Assembly (NCBI GenBank): GCA_030062745.1
Contig: CP099843.1
Span: 23,862,122-23,926,121 of the forward strand
Direction of reading: 5' to 3'
From: Capitulum mitella
Lineage: Eukaryota > Arthropoda > Thecostraca > Pollicipedomorpha > Pollicipedidae
Length of the DNA stretch: 64,000 nucleotides
Of the stretch, positions 35,583 to 48,084 are shown piece after piece; positions within the stretch are counted from its first letter, which is position 1, and each line of letters begins with the position of its first letter. A program made the position numbers and the translations under genes. The notes beneath the pieces are model-generated. The model was not told the origin of the DNA. It ran no database searches and saw only the letters and a list, made by a program, of their open reading frames with translations.

Positions 35583-36897
35583 TTGTATGCATGGGCATAG
35601 AGTACCGTGTTCAAATTTAGTTTGCATTGAATATAAAGATGTAGAAATGCCATCTGGGAAATACATTAGTCATAGTGTCCGGAATTAGACAGTATGCTCA
35701 CGTCGATCGTGCCCTGCAATCATGTTTCGAGAAGCTCCATGTACGGATGTGCTGGCGTGTCATCTCAAGCATACCTTACCCGTATTAATGTCAGTTAAAA
35801 GCAAGTTCCTTTCCCAGTGTTTCCACATCGTGTCTCGCTTATGTGAGCTGTGGCAATATTGCAATGAATCGACATGTTATGATTTGTCATTGGTAACGTC
35901 ACGCTTCATGACCATTTTTTTCACGCCAGAAACAACGTTCATTGTTGGGAACGACATTGTTTCATGTGTAATCAGAGGAATGTACTCATATTTCATATGT
36001 GAAGTATGTTCTCTGATTCGATCAATGGATTAGGTACTGTCCCGTCGTTGTCTCGGTCTATTAGGTTGTTTACCTTTCGACCTTCTTAGGGAGGGGAGGG
36101 GCGTTAAACTGTCCATCGATTTTTTTTCTCTCTGCGCCTTAGCTCCGAAACCTCGCGCCGCAGCCCCGCCATACGTGTGTACCTGTCATTACATCATTTG
36201 TATAAACCTTGGTTAAATTACATTTCTCCAGTTCATCCATTTCTCGGATCGATTACTCGGATCACATAAGATTGCTGACGGTTGAAATACTCGTATGCTC
36301 TTGTGACTTCTTCAAATCAATTGTTGGTCAAAATTAAGTGTCGCTTATAATACGAAGCGGACCTCGATCGTGATGTATGACGTGATCAGTGACACCAAGT
36401 TTTAACTGTAATGATAAAACCAATTAATCTGCATCTGAAAAAAATGCCAAGAAGTCATCTGCTGTTTGTTGTGAAATGACATGCAATCTTAACACGCGCT
36501 TTTGCATCGTAAAACGTATAACAACGTAAAAGCATCCCAGATGTCCCACTTCAGTATGCAGAGCAGTTTTTTAGCACGCATAATTGTAAAGGTACAAAAC
36601 TGCTCGTAATCAGTATACATAGATTGGTATACGTATATGTTCTAGGACTTCGTGACAGCAAAACTGCACATTAAGTTCAACAACAGGAGGAAAAGATCGT
36701 CAAGTCCGGCGATTCGGGAGCGGTGGGCCGCGTCGCTTGGGGGTTCGCGGGACTTGCATTGGTCAGAATTGGCTCAAACATCTAAATGTGCGGCAAACTA
36801 TTTCGCAGGATGGAAAAGTTGTAGTGGATGCATAAGCACAACATGCAGTCTTGCCATGCTGTAGCGGTCTATTCAGGGATCACTGTTTTTTGCTTAG

Positions 36898-36943
36898 CTC
36901 ATCCTCCATTGCGATGGACAGGGCAAACCTCGGAGCTCATGAG
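36898..36943 (+). CDS. small plus-strand gene, candidate internal exon
   Basis: Strong acceptor (CTGTTTTTTGCTTAG) and 46 bp open in the phase required by the ATG exon, encoding S, then SSSIAMDRANLGAHE. The donor GAG/GTGGAG is weak. The duplicate copy (about 47027-47072) has one amino-acid change (A to T). Confidence 0.3.
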
Positions 36944-37103
36944 GTGGAGTTGAAGCATTAATTCCGAGATGTGAAATTTTGCATGCAATATTTTGAGACA
37001 GTAGGAACAGCAAAATACCAGGGTAACTGACCTAGCGAAGTTCTGTTAGTTTGTTGTTTTCTTATCTATACCAGTTTGACCCGACATGGTGAAATAATTT
37101 CAG

Positions 37104-37196
37104 AGGGAGCATGACGCCAGTGCGCTCAAGCAGAGCAAGGACGTCAGCGAGATCGCCAGCATTATGGACGCCACCCTCGGGATGATGAAATCGTAA
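37104..37196 (+). CDS. small plus-strand gene, candidate terminal exon
   Basis: Acceptor TAATTTCAG at 37103, then 30 codons and TAA, reading REHDASALKQSKDVSEIAS and IMDATLGMMKS. The stretch is hydrophilic and helical and GC-richer than its flanks. In the duplicate (47236-47328) the only difference I see is CAT to CAC in the third codon, which is silent. Phase 0 fits the exon ending at 36943. Family not recognised. Confidence 0.42.
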   Translation, partial: REHDASALKQSKDVSEIASIMDATLGMMKS

Positions 37197-37359
37197 TGGA
37201 TATCGTAATGGATAATGAAATCGTAAAGGGCAGAATGACAGTCAAAAAATCGAACAAAGATACTCCAAGCTCTTCAGTGCGGAGCAGATAAGCTTTTCAT
37301 CTTTTTCATCTCTACTTGTAGGCATGTGTATGTACGGCTGTCCCCGTTCATTGAAATGT

Positions 37360-37733
<374 letters not shown>

Positions 37734-37962
37734 GTGTTTGTCTGCTTGTTTGTTCTCTCTCCCGGTTATCTTCTGTCTCTGTCTCTATATTTCTGCGGTC
37801 TTTCATCTCTGTCTCCATATTTCTGCTCTCTTTTATCTGCCATCTCGCTCTGTATACCGTGATGATTAAGGATGTCCGTGGCGAAAACCGTCATGCGCTT
37901 TTTGTATTCGCATTATTTTGATCAGTGAATAAACGGTCTGTGGTCAAAGTTACAGGCCATTA

Positions 37963-39664
37963 AGGATCACCGATTGTTGCATATATTGCATGATTCAAAT
38001 GCCTAAAACGCGGTGACGGATTGTCAGAAAAAGGAGCGATTAGTGCCATTCGAAAGAGGGATGTTCTACCGTTCATAAATAAGCTCATTTTTTCGGTCAG
38101 CTCGTGATGACCTTTGGCAACACTAGGTCACATTGAACGTTTTCAGTTCTAACCATGTTTGTCCACGGTAGTCTCCGCAAAAATGTACCGCATTATGTCT
38201 CCAAATATCCATCCAGATATCCACAATAAGCGTGGCGGCAAACATTCCTGGGCAAACTGAAACTTTTTTTGTTATCTTGAATTTAGTGTTGCTAAGTGGC
38301 GCGTGAGAAATATGCCCTGAAGCTGTTTCAAGAATATTGATTGATTTCGTGCCTTCTGTTTGTCTGATTGTTCCACGATTTGGTGTGCACAATGTTCTGC
38401 ACGCCTGCTATACTAGCTTAGTTTCAAGTTGCTTGACCAGAGAAGTCAAAAGTCATGACACCCGCCACCAATCGGCTTCTGCCATCCGAATCTGACATAC
38501 CCGTTTTTCACATCTGCACGAAAGTGGGTCCATCGGGCGTTGTTAGGTCCTAAAGCCAACTGAGATAATTCTAGTCATGCATCGGGACCTTCGGAAGGTC
38601 AACCGAGGCCAGTGACATCAGTTGACCCTGGATCACCCATGCTGACTTCAGATCGGTTGTATGATACAGATTATGTCATATCGAATAATAAGGATTATAG
38701 ATGATTTCGAATTTCATGTCCATTTTGCACGCATGGAGTCGTTGTGTTCATTCTATGCCCTGGAAAAATGTGAATATTCTGTTTTTCTTTTGGGCTTGTT
38801 TCTCATTCATCACTTTTGTCTGGTTCTGTAGGAAGCTGTCATTTCGCCTCTAACTTTTCCAACATTCAGGGGGATGGCGTCATGACAAAAAAAAAACGCC
38901 CATGGAATCTTCGATACGTGCAAATTTTGATACGTTGGCAATATATTTGAAATTCGGAAGTTTTGCCATAAAAAAGTCATGAATGGTTCGAGGCTTGGTA
39001 ATTCGAAGTCACTCGGGGTCAGTAATCTCGGTTAACCTTAAAAGGCCCTGACGCTCGACTTAGATGGTCTCAATTGGCTTAAAGTCCTAAGAACACCAGA
39101 TAAACTCATTTCTGTAGACATGTGAAGAACGGGTATGTCAGATCTCGATGGTAGGGGTCGACTGGTGGTGGCGTATCACTACCCTTGACCTTTCGTTTTA
39201 AGTAATTCAAGATTAAGATGATGTGTAGCAGCCACTCAGAACAATGTGCTGACCAAATTGTAGAACAGTCCGAGAAACGAAACGCACGAAAACAATCAAT
39301 ATTCGTGAAATAATCTCAGGGCACATTTCCCAGGTGGCACTTGTCAACACTAAATTCAAGATATCTGAAAAAATTAAATCTGCCCAGGAATGTTTCTTTT
39401 TGCCACGCTTATTGTAAGTTTTTTGTGGACATATTGTGCTGAATTTTCGCGAAGATCACGGTGGGCAAACATGGTTAAAACCTAAAACGTTCAATATGAT
39501 CTTGTCAGGTGAAAAGTCATGCCGAGATCACAAAAAATTAAAGCTATTTATGAAAGCTGGAACACCTTTCTTCCAAACTGTGCTAATCGTGATTTTCTGT
39601 GACAGTTTGCCACCGAATTATGGGCATTTCAATCAGTCGCTACCTATAAAAATCGGTGACCTTT
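37963..39664. repeat. 1.7 kb foldback (long inverted repeat) element, copy 1
   Basis: Left arm about 37963-38645, right arm about 39005-39664, spacer about 360 bp. Matching landmarks: ATCACCGAT at the left end against ATCGGTGA at the right; CATTGAACGTTTT against AAAACGTTCAATATG; GGCAAACATTCCTGGGCA against TGCCCAGGAATGTTT; TCTGACATACCCGTT against AACGGGTATGTCAGA. The arms differ at perhaps a quarter of positions, so they are old. No transposase. Confidence 0.8.
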
Positions 39665-39674
39665 CATGACCTCC

Positions 39675-41165
39675 AACTTTGACCTTAGAGTTCACTCAAA
39701 GTCATTTCTTTATGGTGCTGAGGGTAACAAGCTTCATCAGGATCAAAATCAAAATGGGCCCGGTCAATTCATGTGCGATTTCACGTGGCATGACCCAACT
39801 GCAGAATTGTTCATGGGCAATGGTGCATTGTGAACGTGGTCGCACTAGCCTTGTGCAGTGTTTGTTGATGAATAAATTTTGCGTACTTCGATTTTTGCGT
39901 TTATCTCGACACAGCTAGGGGATCAGTGTGGCGTGGAAAATGCGATGGATCAGTAAAAGACTTGGCGAATATTCCCATTGGTTTCATGGCTGACAGTTGT
40001 ACGACAGGAAGTGGGTTATGGGGAGATAGTAACAGGGTGTGGACTAGGATGTCAAGCTGTTGAACAAGCTGGATAAACGCAGCATGTTGCTATGACAACG
40101 TACAGATAGGTGCAAAAGAAACGGATGACATTCATTGGTATTCACATGGATTCAGGAATGATAAATGCTGGTTCCAACATGTTAACATATAAACGCTCAA
40201 GTTTCTGTGGACACCTACATGACAACAGTAAGACTACCAGGGCATTGCAAAATGACAACTTATGGGTGGAAATCCTCGTTGTAAGACATTCAAACGACAT
40301 TATCTCGATTATCCAGGAAAAATCTTTCGAAAAGAAATGAATGGTCGCCCTGTTTCTGGATAAAGGGATGGTCGTAATAAGCTATCCTTTAAACTGTCAT
40401 GGTGGAAAGCTTTTTTCTCTCGGTTTTTTTTCTACGACATGCATATGTGCATAAATGTAACTTGCCTAATTATTTTATCCTTATCATAGGCAAGTTGGTT
40501 GAGCTGTTTGCGTTTCAGAAACCAGCCATGGGCACAAGTATGGTTTACCTACCTCATCCATAATTATTCATCACTTGAAAACAATAACAGCAATTTCATC
40601 TAACATCATCATGACCTTGTTCACCTACCAGCTGGACTACCTGTCCTGAAAAAAACTTACTAAACTGATTGGGTGGATAGGTAGGTTTGTAGGTAGAAGG
40701 CTACACAGCCCCAGCTAAAAATGCATTCTTCGTTGCATTCTTGGTAATCAGTCAGTCAAAAGGCAGTACAACTGGTCTTTATGAGCATGCAGCTATCGTT
40801 ACGTTGATAATAGAATAACCTTTGCAAGCCACAAAAAGCATGCACTAATGAGCAAGGGCAGCGAGCACCACAAGGCTCTGACCAACATCAAACACCACAG
40901 CTAAGGTATAGCAACCTTGGAAAATGATAAAACATGGCTCACTTTGAAGTATCACAAGAAGTCATCATACAGTTCATAGCATAATGACACAAAAATCACC
41001 GATATTTCAAATTATTTACCTAAGCGTCTATTGCAAAATTTTGCAAGCTTCCGTAAATGCCTCAGATACGGTTTAAATGTCTGTTAAAACGATATGGAAG
41101 CTCTATGAAAAGACTAAACATACATGGCTTTTGCTTCACTGCAGTTCATGTCTGAATTATTTGCC
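39675..41165. other. no recognised gene (copy 2 at about 49797-51295)
   Basis: Short frames at 39679-39918 and 40110-40340 persist in both copies but have no recognised family. The segment has a few indels between copies, for example near 40576/50698. Confidence 0.35.
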
Positions 41166-41172
41166 AGTATAA

Positions 41173-42368
41173 CTCGATCCCGATTAGGGGGTGGTTGACC
41201 GCCCCTGAGGTTTTTCCGAAACTGCAAGAGAACGAACAAACGTAGCGTCACGAAACTTTGTGTCTTTTACCTGATTATTTCTTCATCTTGTACCAAGTTT
41301 TTGACCTCAGGTCAAACAAGGTGTCTGACCTTGGTCACGTCAAATGAACTTATATCCTAAAAGGTTCAGCGCCCTGTAGCTTTGTCGCACGATGTCGCAA
41401 CAAAACTTTCAAGGGAAAGAGATCTTGATAAATGGAACAAATCTGCTTTCTCGCATTTTTTTCGGTAATATCCGGGCCATTGACATAACGTCAAGCCCGT
41501 TTCCAATATAAGTCGTCGTTTTCTCGAAAATTGAGGGAATTTTTATGTGTTTTTAGGTGACAATTTGCGTGTCGGGAAATCCAGACATCCAGTTTCGGTC
41601 AATGGGCAAAGTTTCAATTATCTCCGACCACTGGCCTGAGATCAGGTCACAAATGACTGTTATGAGTCAAAATGCACTGCCATCAAAATCGGCGATGCAT
41701 GACTCAGACTGGGTAGAAAACGCAGAGTTGGCTCGCACAGTTGTGACTAATATCAATAGGTTCAAAAAGTTTGTTAAAATTGGAAATTTTCGAAATAAAC
41801 AGGCGCTCGTGAATAAGGTTCCATGACTTGTGCAGATTGATAACTATGATTTTTTTTTTTAATTTAAAAGGAGAAACGGTCACAAGAAGCACTAAGATCA
41901 AGAAAGAAACCAAAAAGGAATATTTGGCGAAAATAAAAGGACGCTAAAATTAGTTCCAAAAATTAATTTCATACCACGTTCGTCTATGGCTCTCAGCGGT
42001 GAGAAAATCGCCGTGTCTTTAACTCAACGTTTCCGCGTACATATTACAGATCAGAGAAATCAGGCGTGTATCGGCATCTGAGGATTTTTAACTGTCCCCT
42101 GTTACCATTGTCTAGACTTTATTAGTCACAGCCCTTGAGATCCAGGCTGTTTCTCATTATGATGCAGGCGGCTGTGAGGAAACATACATAGGGCGTAAAT
42201 GACTTAAATATTATCCAAAACTAATCATGAGGCCATTATCGAGTTCTACTCGTCACAAGCCTTCGAACGGTGTGCTTATTTTTATCGTGCAACCAACCGT
42301 TCCAGAGTTAGAGGGGGCAGTCAATGCCTCCCCCTCCCCTCCTCTCCTCCAGCCGTGCGTGCATGTCG
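41173..42368 (-). mobile_element. family B element, old copy B5 in duplication copy 1
   Basis: Reverse orientation. The right-end landmarks come first (CGATTAGGGGGTGGTTGACCGCCCC), then TGACCTCAGGTCA, CTCAACGTTTCCGCG and the other end (TTAGAGGGGGCAGTCAATGCC...). Left flank ATAA is one change from TTAA; the far flank is lost. More diverged than B1 and B4. Confidence 0.7.
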
Positions 42369-43265
42369 TCGACTGACAGTCGGGTGTGGGATAATTATAG
42401 AAATAAATATCAACTTGTATAATATAGCTGGGGGACTGTTTTGTTCTATTGTTTTGTGTTCCATAAATACTGAGGAAGAAAATACTCAGGTGTCTACCAA
42501 AACATTTTTCTACCTCTCAGAAGGCATGCTTTCAAAAGTTGGAAGCAAAGATTCTGCTAAGGCGCATTAATTGCAACAGTGGCGCAAAACACGGGCTGCG
42601 TCGCATTGTTAGGCATAAGGTACATATAAGGTATGGGGAAATCACGTGTTGTAGAAGGCACAAGTCAAGATGGGTTGCCTGGATGCCTACCCGGATAGTT
42701 GGGACACTTACCTGCTTGCCCTATGGGATTGAGATCCTAATGTTTTCTCAAGTAAATAGCTAGCAGGCACTAGCCAAGCAGGACCAAGGCCACCATTCCC
42801 GTCCGCAACGTGTCGTATTGCCGTACGAAGACACCTATGTAGATGAAGCCTAGAATTTGCTTAGCTTCGCAGAATTAGTTACGTAGGTAGCTAGGCATTT
42901 ACCCAAACCTTCATCATAGCACTGAAACTTGAAGGTGCTTTTTCAGGATCTGGTGAGATGCAGCTTGCTCATTAGTAGAGTGAAATAGGTAGTTTGTGCC
43001 TTTCCATTTCACTTTGTCCATAGCTGATTGATTACCGACATGCATCAGCGGCATTACAGCGTTCCTTTTCCTCGGATAAGCAGTGAAAGTAATGAGTTAC
43101 GGCATATATCGTGTTTGTGTTTGCTATTTTACGCAATCGAATGTTGTAATTACATCCTAGGTATGGCGCAAAGTGTTAAGTAAAGTTTAGAATATAGAAA
43201 CACGTGCTAAATTTTGTGTGCGTTCCTCAGCCAGACAACAGCTGTGGCTACAGCCGCAGCCATAC
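42369..43265. other. no recognised gene (copy 2 at about 52501-53396)
   Basis: The frame 42355-42570 (copy 2 52487-52702) is kept in both copies but resembles nothing I know. Nothing else seen. Confidence 0.3.
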
Positions 43266-43405
43266 TTATCTGGGTTTATGCCGCGCCCCACCCCGTTGGC
43301 CATAGGCTGAAGTCGGCCACGCGGCTGGCCGCCCCGTATAAGCCTCTAGTTCCAAGACCGGCCTGGTCCGGCCAATTTCCTCCCGTATACTGTCCGACTG
43401 ATTCT
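43266..43405 (-). CDS. candidate terminal exon of an unknown minus-strand gene, duplication copy 1
   Basis: Acceptor TTCTGTCTGTAG, then NQSDSIREEIGRTRPVLELE, AYTGRPAAWPTSAYGQRGGA and RHKPR, then TAA. Charged, proline-rich and open. The alternative plus-strand frame over the same DNA is disrupted by a 4-nt indel in copy 2, whereas on the minus strand that indel falls in the intron just before the acceptor. This favours the minus strand. Confidence 0.35.
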
Positions 43406-44230
43406 CTACAGACAGAACATCAGAACCGTAGGAACCAAATGGAGGTCAAACATCAGCATAATTGACCTCAGTTCAGTCCGGAGGCCGGCCAGGCCCCGTT
43501 AATTTTCCTTGCAACGCCATCCGAATGACATCTCAGATAACTAACGCAGTTTACCAGCATTGCCCTAGAAGTTACAGAGAGGCCGATGCCGGAAGATGTC
43601 GGAAGTACCGTCATCCGATTGGTGGCGGACGCCACTACGAACGACGGCCCGAAGCCCAGACTGGTCGCTTCCCGCGAGCCAACGTGGCCATGCTACCTGC
43701 CTGCCAATTCACGTTACACACCCTAGCCCGATCTCGACGAACGCCTATAGTCACGGACATCGTTTTGAAACCGGTGACCGGCCAAGCCGCTAATCCCATC
43801 CTCCGCCAGCCAATTCTCTATTTTTTCGACGCGTATTGCCTTCGTCTCCGAAGTTGTGTGGTCCCTCCCGGTCTTACGGGCCTCGTAAAAATAATCCCTT
43901 TTGGAGTTTCGTTTGCGCAGATAAATGGAAAAACTGCATGCCTATGAACACCGTCTGTCCAGTCTACATTCTCCTCGGCGGACGCTATATTGAGATAGAG
44001 TTGCAAGCCGACTCATCATTCACACGGGCCGGGCCCCGCGACTGCCAGGCGCGACGATCCTTGCGAAGGACATCCATTTCCTCTCGATACTTCCCGGTTG
44101 GATTGTTATACTCGTATTTCCGTCTGGTTCGCGCCAAGTGGCCGGTCATCTGGGGCGGCTGGAAACCCGAACCTCCCCCCACCCCAGAGTGAGGAGGGGT
44201 AGGTGTGCGTGGGACAGAGTCCGTGAACAC

Positions 44231-44483
44231 TCACATCTTGATGTCTGGTGGATGGCTGTCCCCGCGGAGCGCCGGAGAGACAAGTGCTGCTGTTGCTGTC
44301 TTGGAACTCACTCCAACCGTTCGAAATGCGAAGCGCCATGCAGCCTCCCAGGCAGAACCGTCCTGAGCAGCGGTCCGCGCCAGTCTGTCCTCCATTCTTG
44401 TCGACTTTTCCGTCGGTGGCTCTGAGCCGGCAGCAGGATCCATGGCTCCTCCCCTCTTTGCCCGCAGACGTCGTTGCTCTGCT
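44231..44483 (-). pseudogene. breakpoint-truncated copy of the unknown minus-strand exon
   Basis: Identical in layout to 54366-54638 but its 5' part is replaced by the start of duplication copy 2 (TGCATGATTGCATG). It has lost the acceptor and any upstream exons. Confidence 0.4.
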
Positions 44484-45411
44484 TGCATGATTGCATGAAC
44501 TTTGTATGCATGGGCATAGAGTACCGTGTTCAGATTTAGTTTGCATTGAATACAAAGATGTAGAAATGCCATCTGGGAAATACATTAGTCATAGTGTCCG
44601 GAATTAGACAGTATGCTCACGTCGATCGTGCCCTGCAATCATGTTTCGAGAAGCTCCATGTACGGATGTGCAGGCGTGTCATCTCAAGCATACCTTACCC
44701 GTATTAATGTCAGTTAAAAGCAAGTTCCTTTCCCAGTGTTTCCACATCGTGTCTCGCTTATGTGAGCTGTGGCAATATTGCAATGAATCGACATGTTATG
44801 ATTTGTCATTGGTAACGTCACGCTTCATGACCAATTTTTTCACGCCAGAAACAACGTTCATTGTTGGGAGCGACATCGTTTCATGTGTAATCAGAGGAAT
44901 GTACTCATATTTCATGTGTGAAGTATGTTCTCTGATTCGATCAATGGATTAGGTACTGTCCCGTCGTTGTCTCGGTCTATTAGGTTGTTTACCTGTCGAC
45001 TTTCTTGGGGAGGGAAGGGGCGTTAAACTGTCCATCGATTTTTTTTCTCTCTTCGCCTTAGCTCCGAAACCTCGCGCCGCAGCCCCGCCATACGTGTGTA
45101 CCTGTCATTACATCATTTGTATAAACCTTGGTTAAATTACATTTCTCCAGTTCATCCATTTCTCGGATCGATTACTTGGATCACATAAGATTGCTGACGG
45201 TTGAAATAGTCGTATGCTCTTGTGACTTCTTCAAATCAATTGTTGGTCAAATTTAAGTGTCGCTTATAATACGAAGCGGACCTCGATCGTGATTTATGAC
45301 GTGATCAGTGACACCAAGTTTTAACTGTAATGATAAAACCAATTAATCTGCATCTGAAAAAAATGCCAAGAAGTCATCCGCTGTTTGTTGTGAAATGACA
45401 TGCAATCTTAA

Positions 45412-46620
45412 CCCTATTCCCGGCAGGGGGGGGCGGAATCCGCCCCCCCTCGGGTTTTTTGCTTGCCAATTCCAGGCTTTTTGACGCAGCTTCACGAAAC
45501 TTGGTCACTTTTCCTAGCTATTCCTTCTACGCGCCGTGACAAAATTTCGAAATTTTTTTTTGCTCAAGGGCGGAGCCAGGCAACGTTTTTGGCAGGCACC
45601 TCAGGTCATTTTTGGCCATGTTGAGGGTAAAAGGAAAATGTCTGCCAAAAACAGAGTTTTTAAGATAGAACTTAAAACTTTATATGAATATATAGCTAAA
45701 TAGTTGGGCAATGTGCATATGTAATTTTGTTTATCTGAGGTCACTTTACAAGGTCAGGTCAAGGTCAAAAGTCAAAATTTGTTTTTTCGCAATAATTTCG
45801 GCACCGTTTTTTCAAATGCCAAACCCGGGATATATATGACGTAGCAAGATGCCCTCTACTTGTGTACCAAGTTTCAGCTTGATATCAGGTCAGGTCACGG
45901 AGCTATGACCTAAAATGTCAGTGCACGTACCCTATATCGCAAAAGCCAAAAAATGAATTTTTTGGGATAGAGTGAATTTAATCGATTAAAAACGTTTACA
46001 GATAATATTGAATGCACACGACATCATTCCAGGTGACCCCAAGGTCACTGGAGGTCATTTAAGGTCAAAGGTCACAAGTTGATCTGAGAAACGTGTGACC
46101 ATGACAGTTCCCCCTTTTTTATGTCCCTGGCACCGCCTATGCTAACATTATACAAACATTGTAATGCGATTTGTACTTCTTTGGCATAATATGCCTAGCA
46201 GAAGCTAAAAAAGTGTTTTGGCCTCTTTTGTTCATTCCGTTATTGGAAAACTAATCCCCCTATTTTTGAAACCCTGTGAACGCCCATGAATTTTCTCAAA
46301 ATTTCAAATTTGCATACCCATGGTAAAAGCCCTATCCATAATCTCTCGATTGATGCCAGTTTCATCGAAATCGGTCCATAAACAACGGAGTTATAAGAAG
46401 TCAAAAAGTACCCCCCATTTTGACATTTTTGCCCCCCTGTATCCACAAATTTCAAAATTTTGAAAATTTCTTTTTACCAAAATGTAGTTCACGTCACGGC
46501 AAATCGATTGCCGTTTGTTGCGATGAAATCGGATAAGTAGTTCTCGAGATCTCAGGGGGGGGCCGAATCCGCCCCCCTTGCCGGGAATCGGGCATACCGT
46601 CTAGCCCTCCGGGAATAGGG
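45412..46620 (+). mobile_element. TTAA-flanked family A element, copy A4 (recent insertion with known empty site)
   Basis: Flanked by TTAA at 45408-45411 and 46621-46624. The same locus in copy 1 has a single TTAA in the string GCAATCTTAACACGCGC. Ends CCCTATTCCCGG and CCGGGAATAGGG form a perfect 12-bp inverted repeat. Inside each end is a G-run/C-run palindrome built on GGCGGAATCCGCC or GGCCGAATCCGCC. TTAA target duplication without other change and CCC...GGG ends are features of the piggyBac superfamily (established). No transposase frame, so it was mobilised in trans. A DR1-type AGGTCA-A-AGGTCA lies at 46062-46074. Confidence 0.95.
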
Positions 46621-47235
46621 TTAACACGCGCTTTTGCATCGTAAAACGTATAACAACGTAAAAGCATCCCAGATGTCCCACTTCAGTATGCAGAGCAGTT
46701 TTTTAGCACGCATAATTGTAAAGGTACAAAACTGCTCGTAATCAGTATACATAGATTGGTATACGTATATGTTCTAGGACTTCGTGACAGCAAAACTGCA
46801 CATTAAGTTCAACAACAGGAGGAAAAGATCGTCAAGTCCGGCGATTCGGGAGCGGTGGGCCGCGTCGCTTGGGGGTTCCCGGGACTTGCATTGGTCAGAA
46901 TTCGCTCAAACATCTAAATGTGCGGCAAACTATTTCGCAGGGTGGAAAAGTTGTAGTGGATGCATAAGCACAACATGCAGTCTTGCCATGCTATAGCGGT
47001 CTATTCAGGGATCACTGGTTTTTGCTTAGCTCATCCTCCATTGCGATGGACAGGACAAACCTCGGAGCTCATGAGGTGGAGTTGAAGCATTAATTCCGAG
47101 ATGTGAAATTTTACATGCAATATTTTGAGACAGTAGGAACAGCAAAATACCAGGGTAACTGACCTAGCGAAGTTCTGTTAGTTTGTTGTTTTCTTATTTA
47201 CACCAGTTTGACCTGACATGGTGACATAATTTCAG

Positions 47236-47328
47236 AGGGAGCACGACGCCAGTGCGCTCAAGCAGAGCAAGGACGTCAGCGAGATCGCCAGCATTATGGA
47301 CGCCACCCTCGGGATGATGAAATCGTAA
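47236..47328 (+). pseudogene. orphan duplicate of the small gene's terminal exon
   Basis: Same sequence as 37104-37196, with acceptor and stop kept. The ATG exon was not included in the duplicated unit, so this copy lacks a start unless it is spliced to something new. Confidence 0.45.
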
Positions 47329-47479
47329 TGGATATCGTAATGGATATGAGGGGCAGAATGACAGTCAAAAAATCGAACAAAGATACTCCAAGCTCTTCAG
47401 TGCGGAGCAGATAAGCTTTTCATCTTTTTCATCTCTACTTGTAGGCATGTGTATGTACGGCTGTCCCCGTTCATTTAAA

Positions 47480-47761
47480 TGTCTGTCTGAATGCCTTTGT
47501 CTGTCTGTCTGTCTGTCTCTCTGTCTTTGTCTGTCTGTATACCTGCCCGTTTGCGTGTGTGTCTGTCTGTCTTTCTGTCGGTATATGTCTACCTCGGTAT
47601 GTCTGTCTGTCTCTGCCCGTCCCCGTCTGTTCGTGTTCTTGTCTGTCTGCCCCTGTCCGTGTCTGTCTGGCCCTGTTCGTGTTTGTCGGACCCTGTTCGT
47701 GTCCTTGCCTCGTCTCGTCTCGTCTCGTCTCGTCTCGTCTCGTCTCGTCTCGTCTCGTCTC

Positions 47762-47847
<86 letters not shown>

Positions 47848-47856
47848 TTCTCTTGG
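47480..47856. repeat. (TGTC)n, (CGTCT)11 and (TC)n compound tract, copy 2
   Basis: Counterpart of 37360-37733, with about 11 CGTCT units (47711-47765) and about 40 TC units. The two copies have traded length between the two motifs. Confidence 0.93.
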
Positions 47857-48084
47857 TGTTTGTCTGTTTGTTTGTTCTCTCTCCCGGTTATCTTCTGTCT
47901 CTGTCTCTATATTTCTGCGGTCTTTCATCTCTGTCTCCATATTTCTGCTCTCTTTTATCTGCCATCTCGCTCTGTATACCGTGATGATTAGGGATGTCCG
48001 TGGCGAAAACCGTCATGCGCTTTTTGTATTCGCATTATTTTCATCAGTGAATAAACGGTCTGTGGTCAACGTTACAGGCTATTA

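Noticed and set aside
35722..36033. 103-codon plus-strand frame kept in both duplication copies (44641-44952)
   Set aside because: The duplication is too recent for retention to be evidence, changes alter amino acids, and I recognise no family. Left unannotated as a gene.
43462..43947. 161-codon plus-strand frame in the duplicated unit as a gene
   Set aside because: Copy 2 has frame-breaking indels in the same stretch (near 53738 and 53952), and no family or splice pattern supports it.
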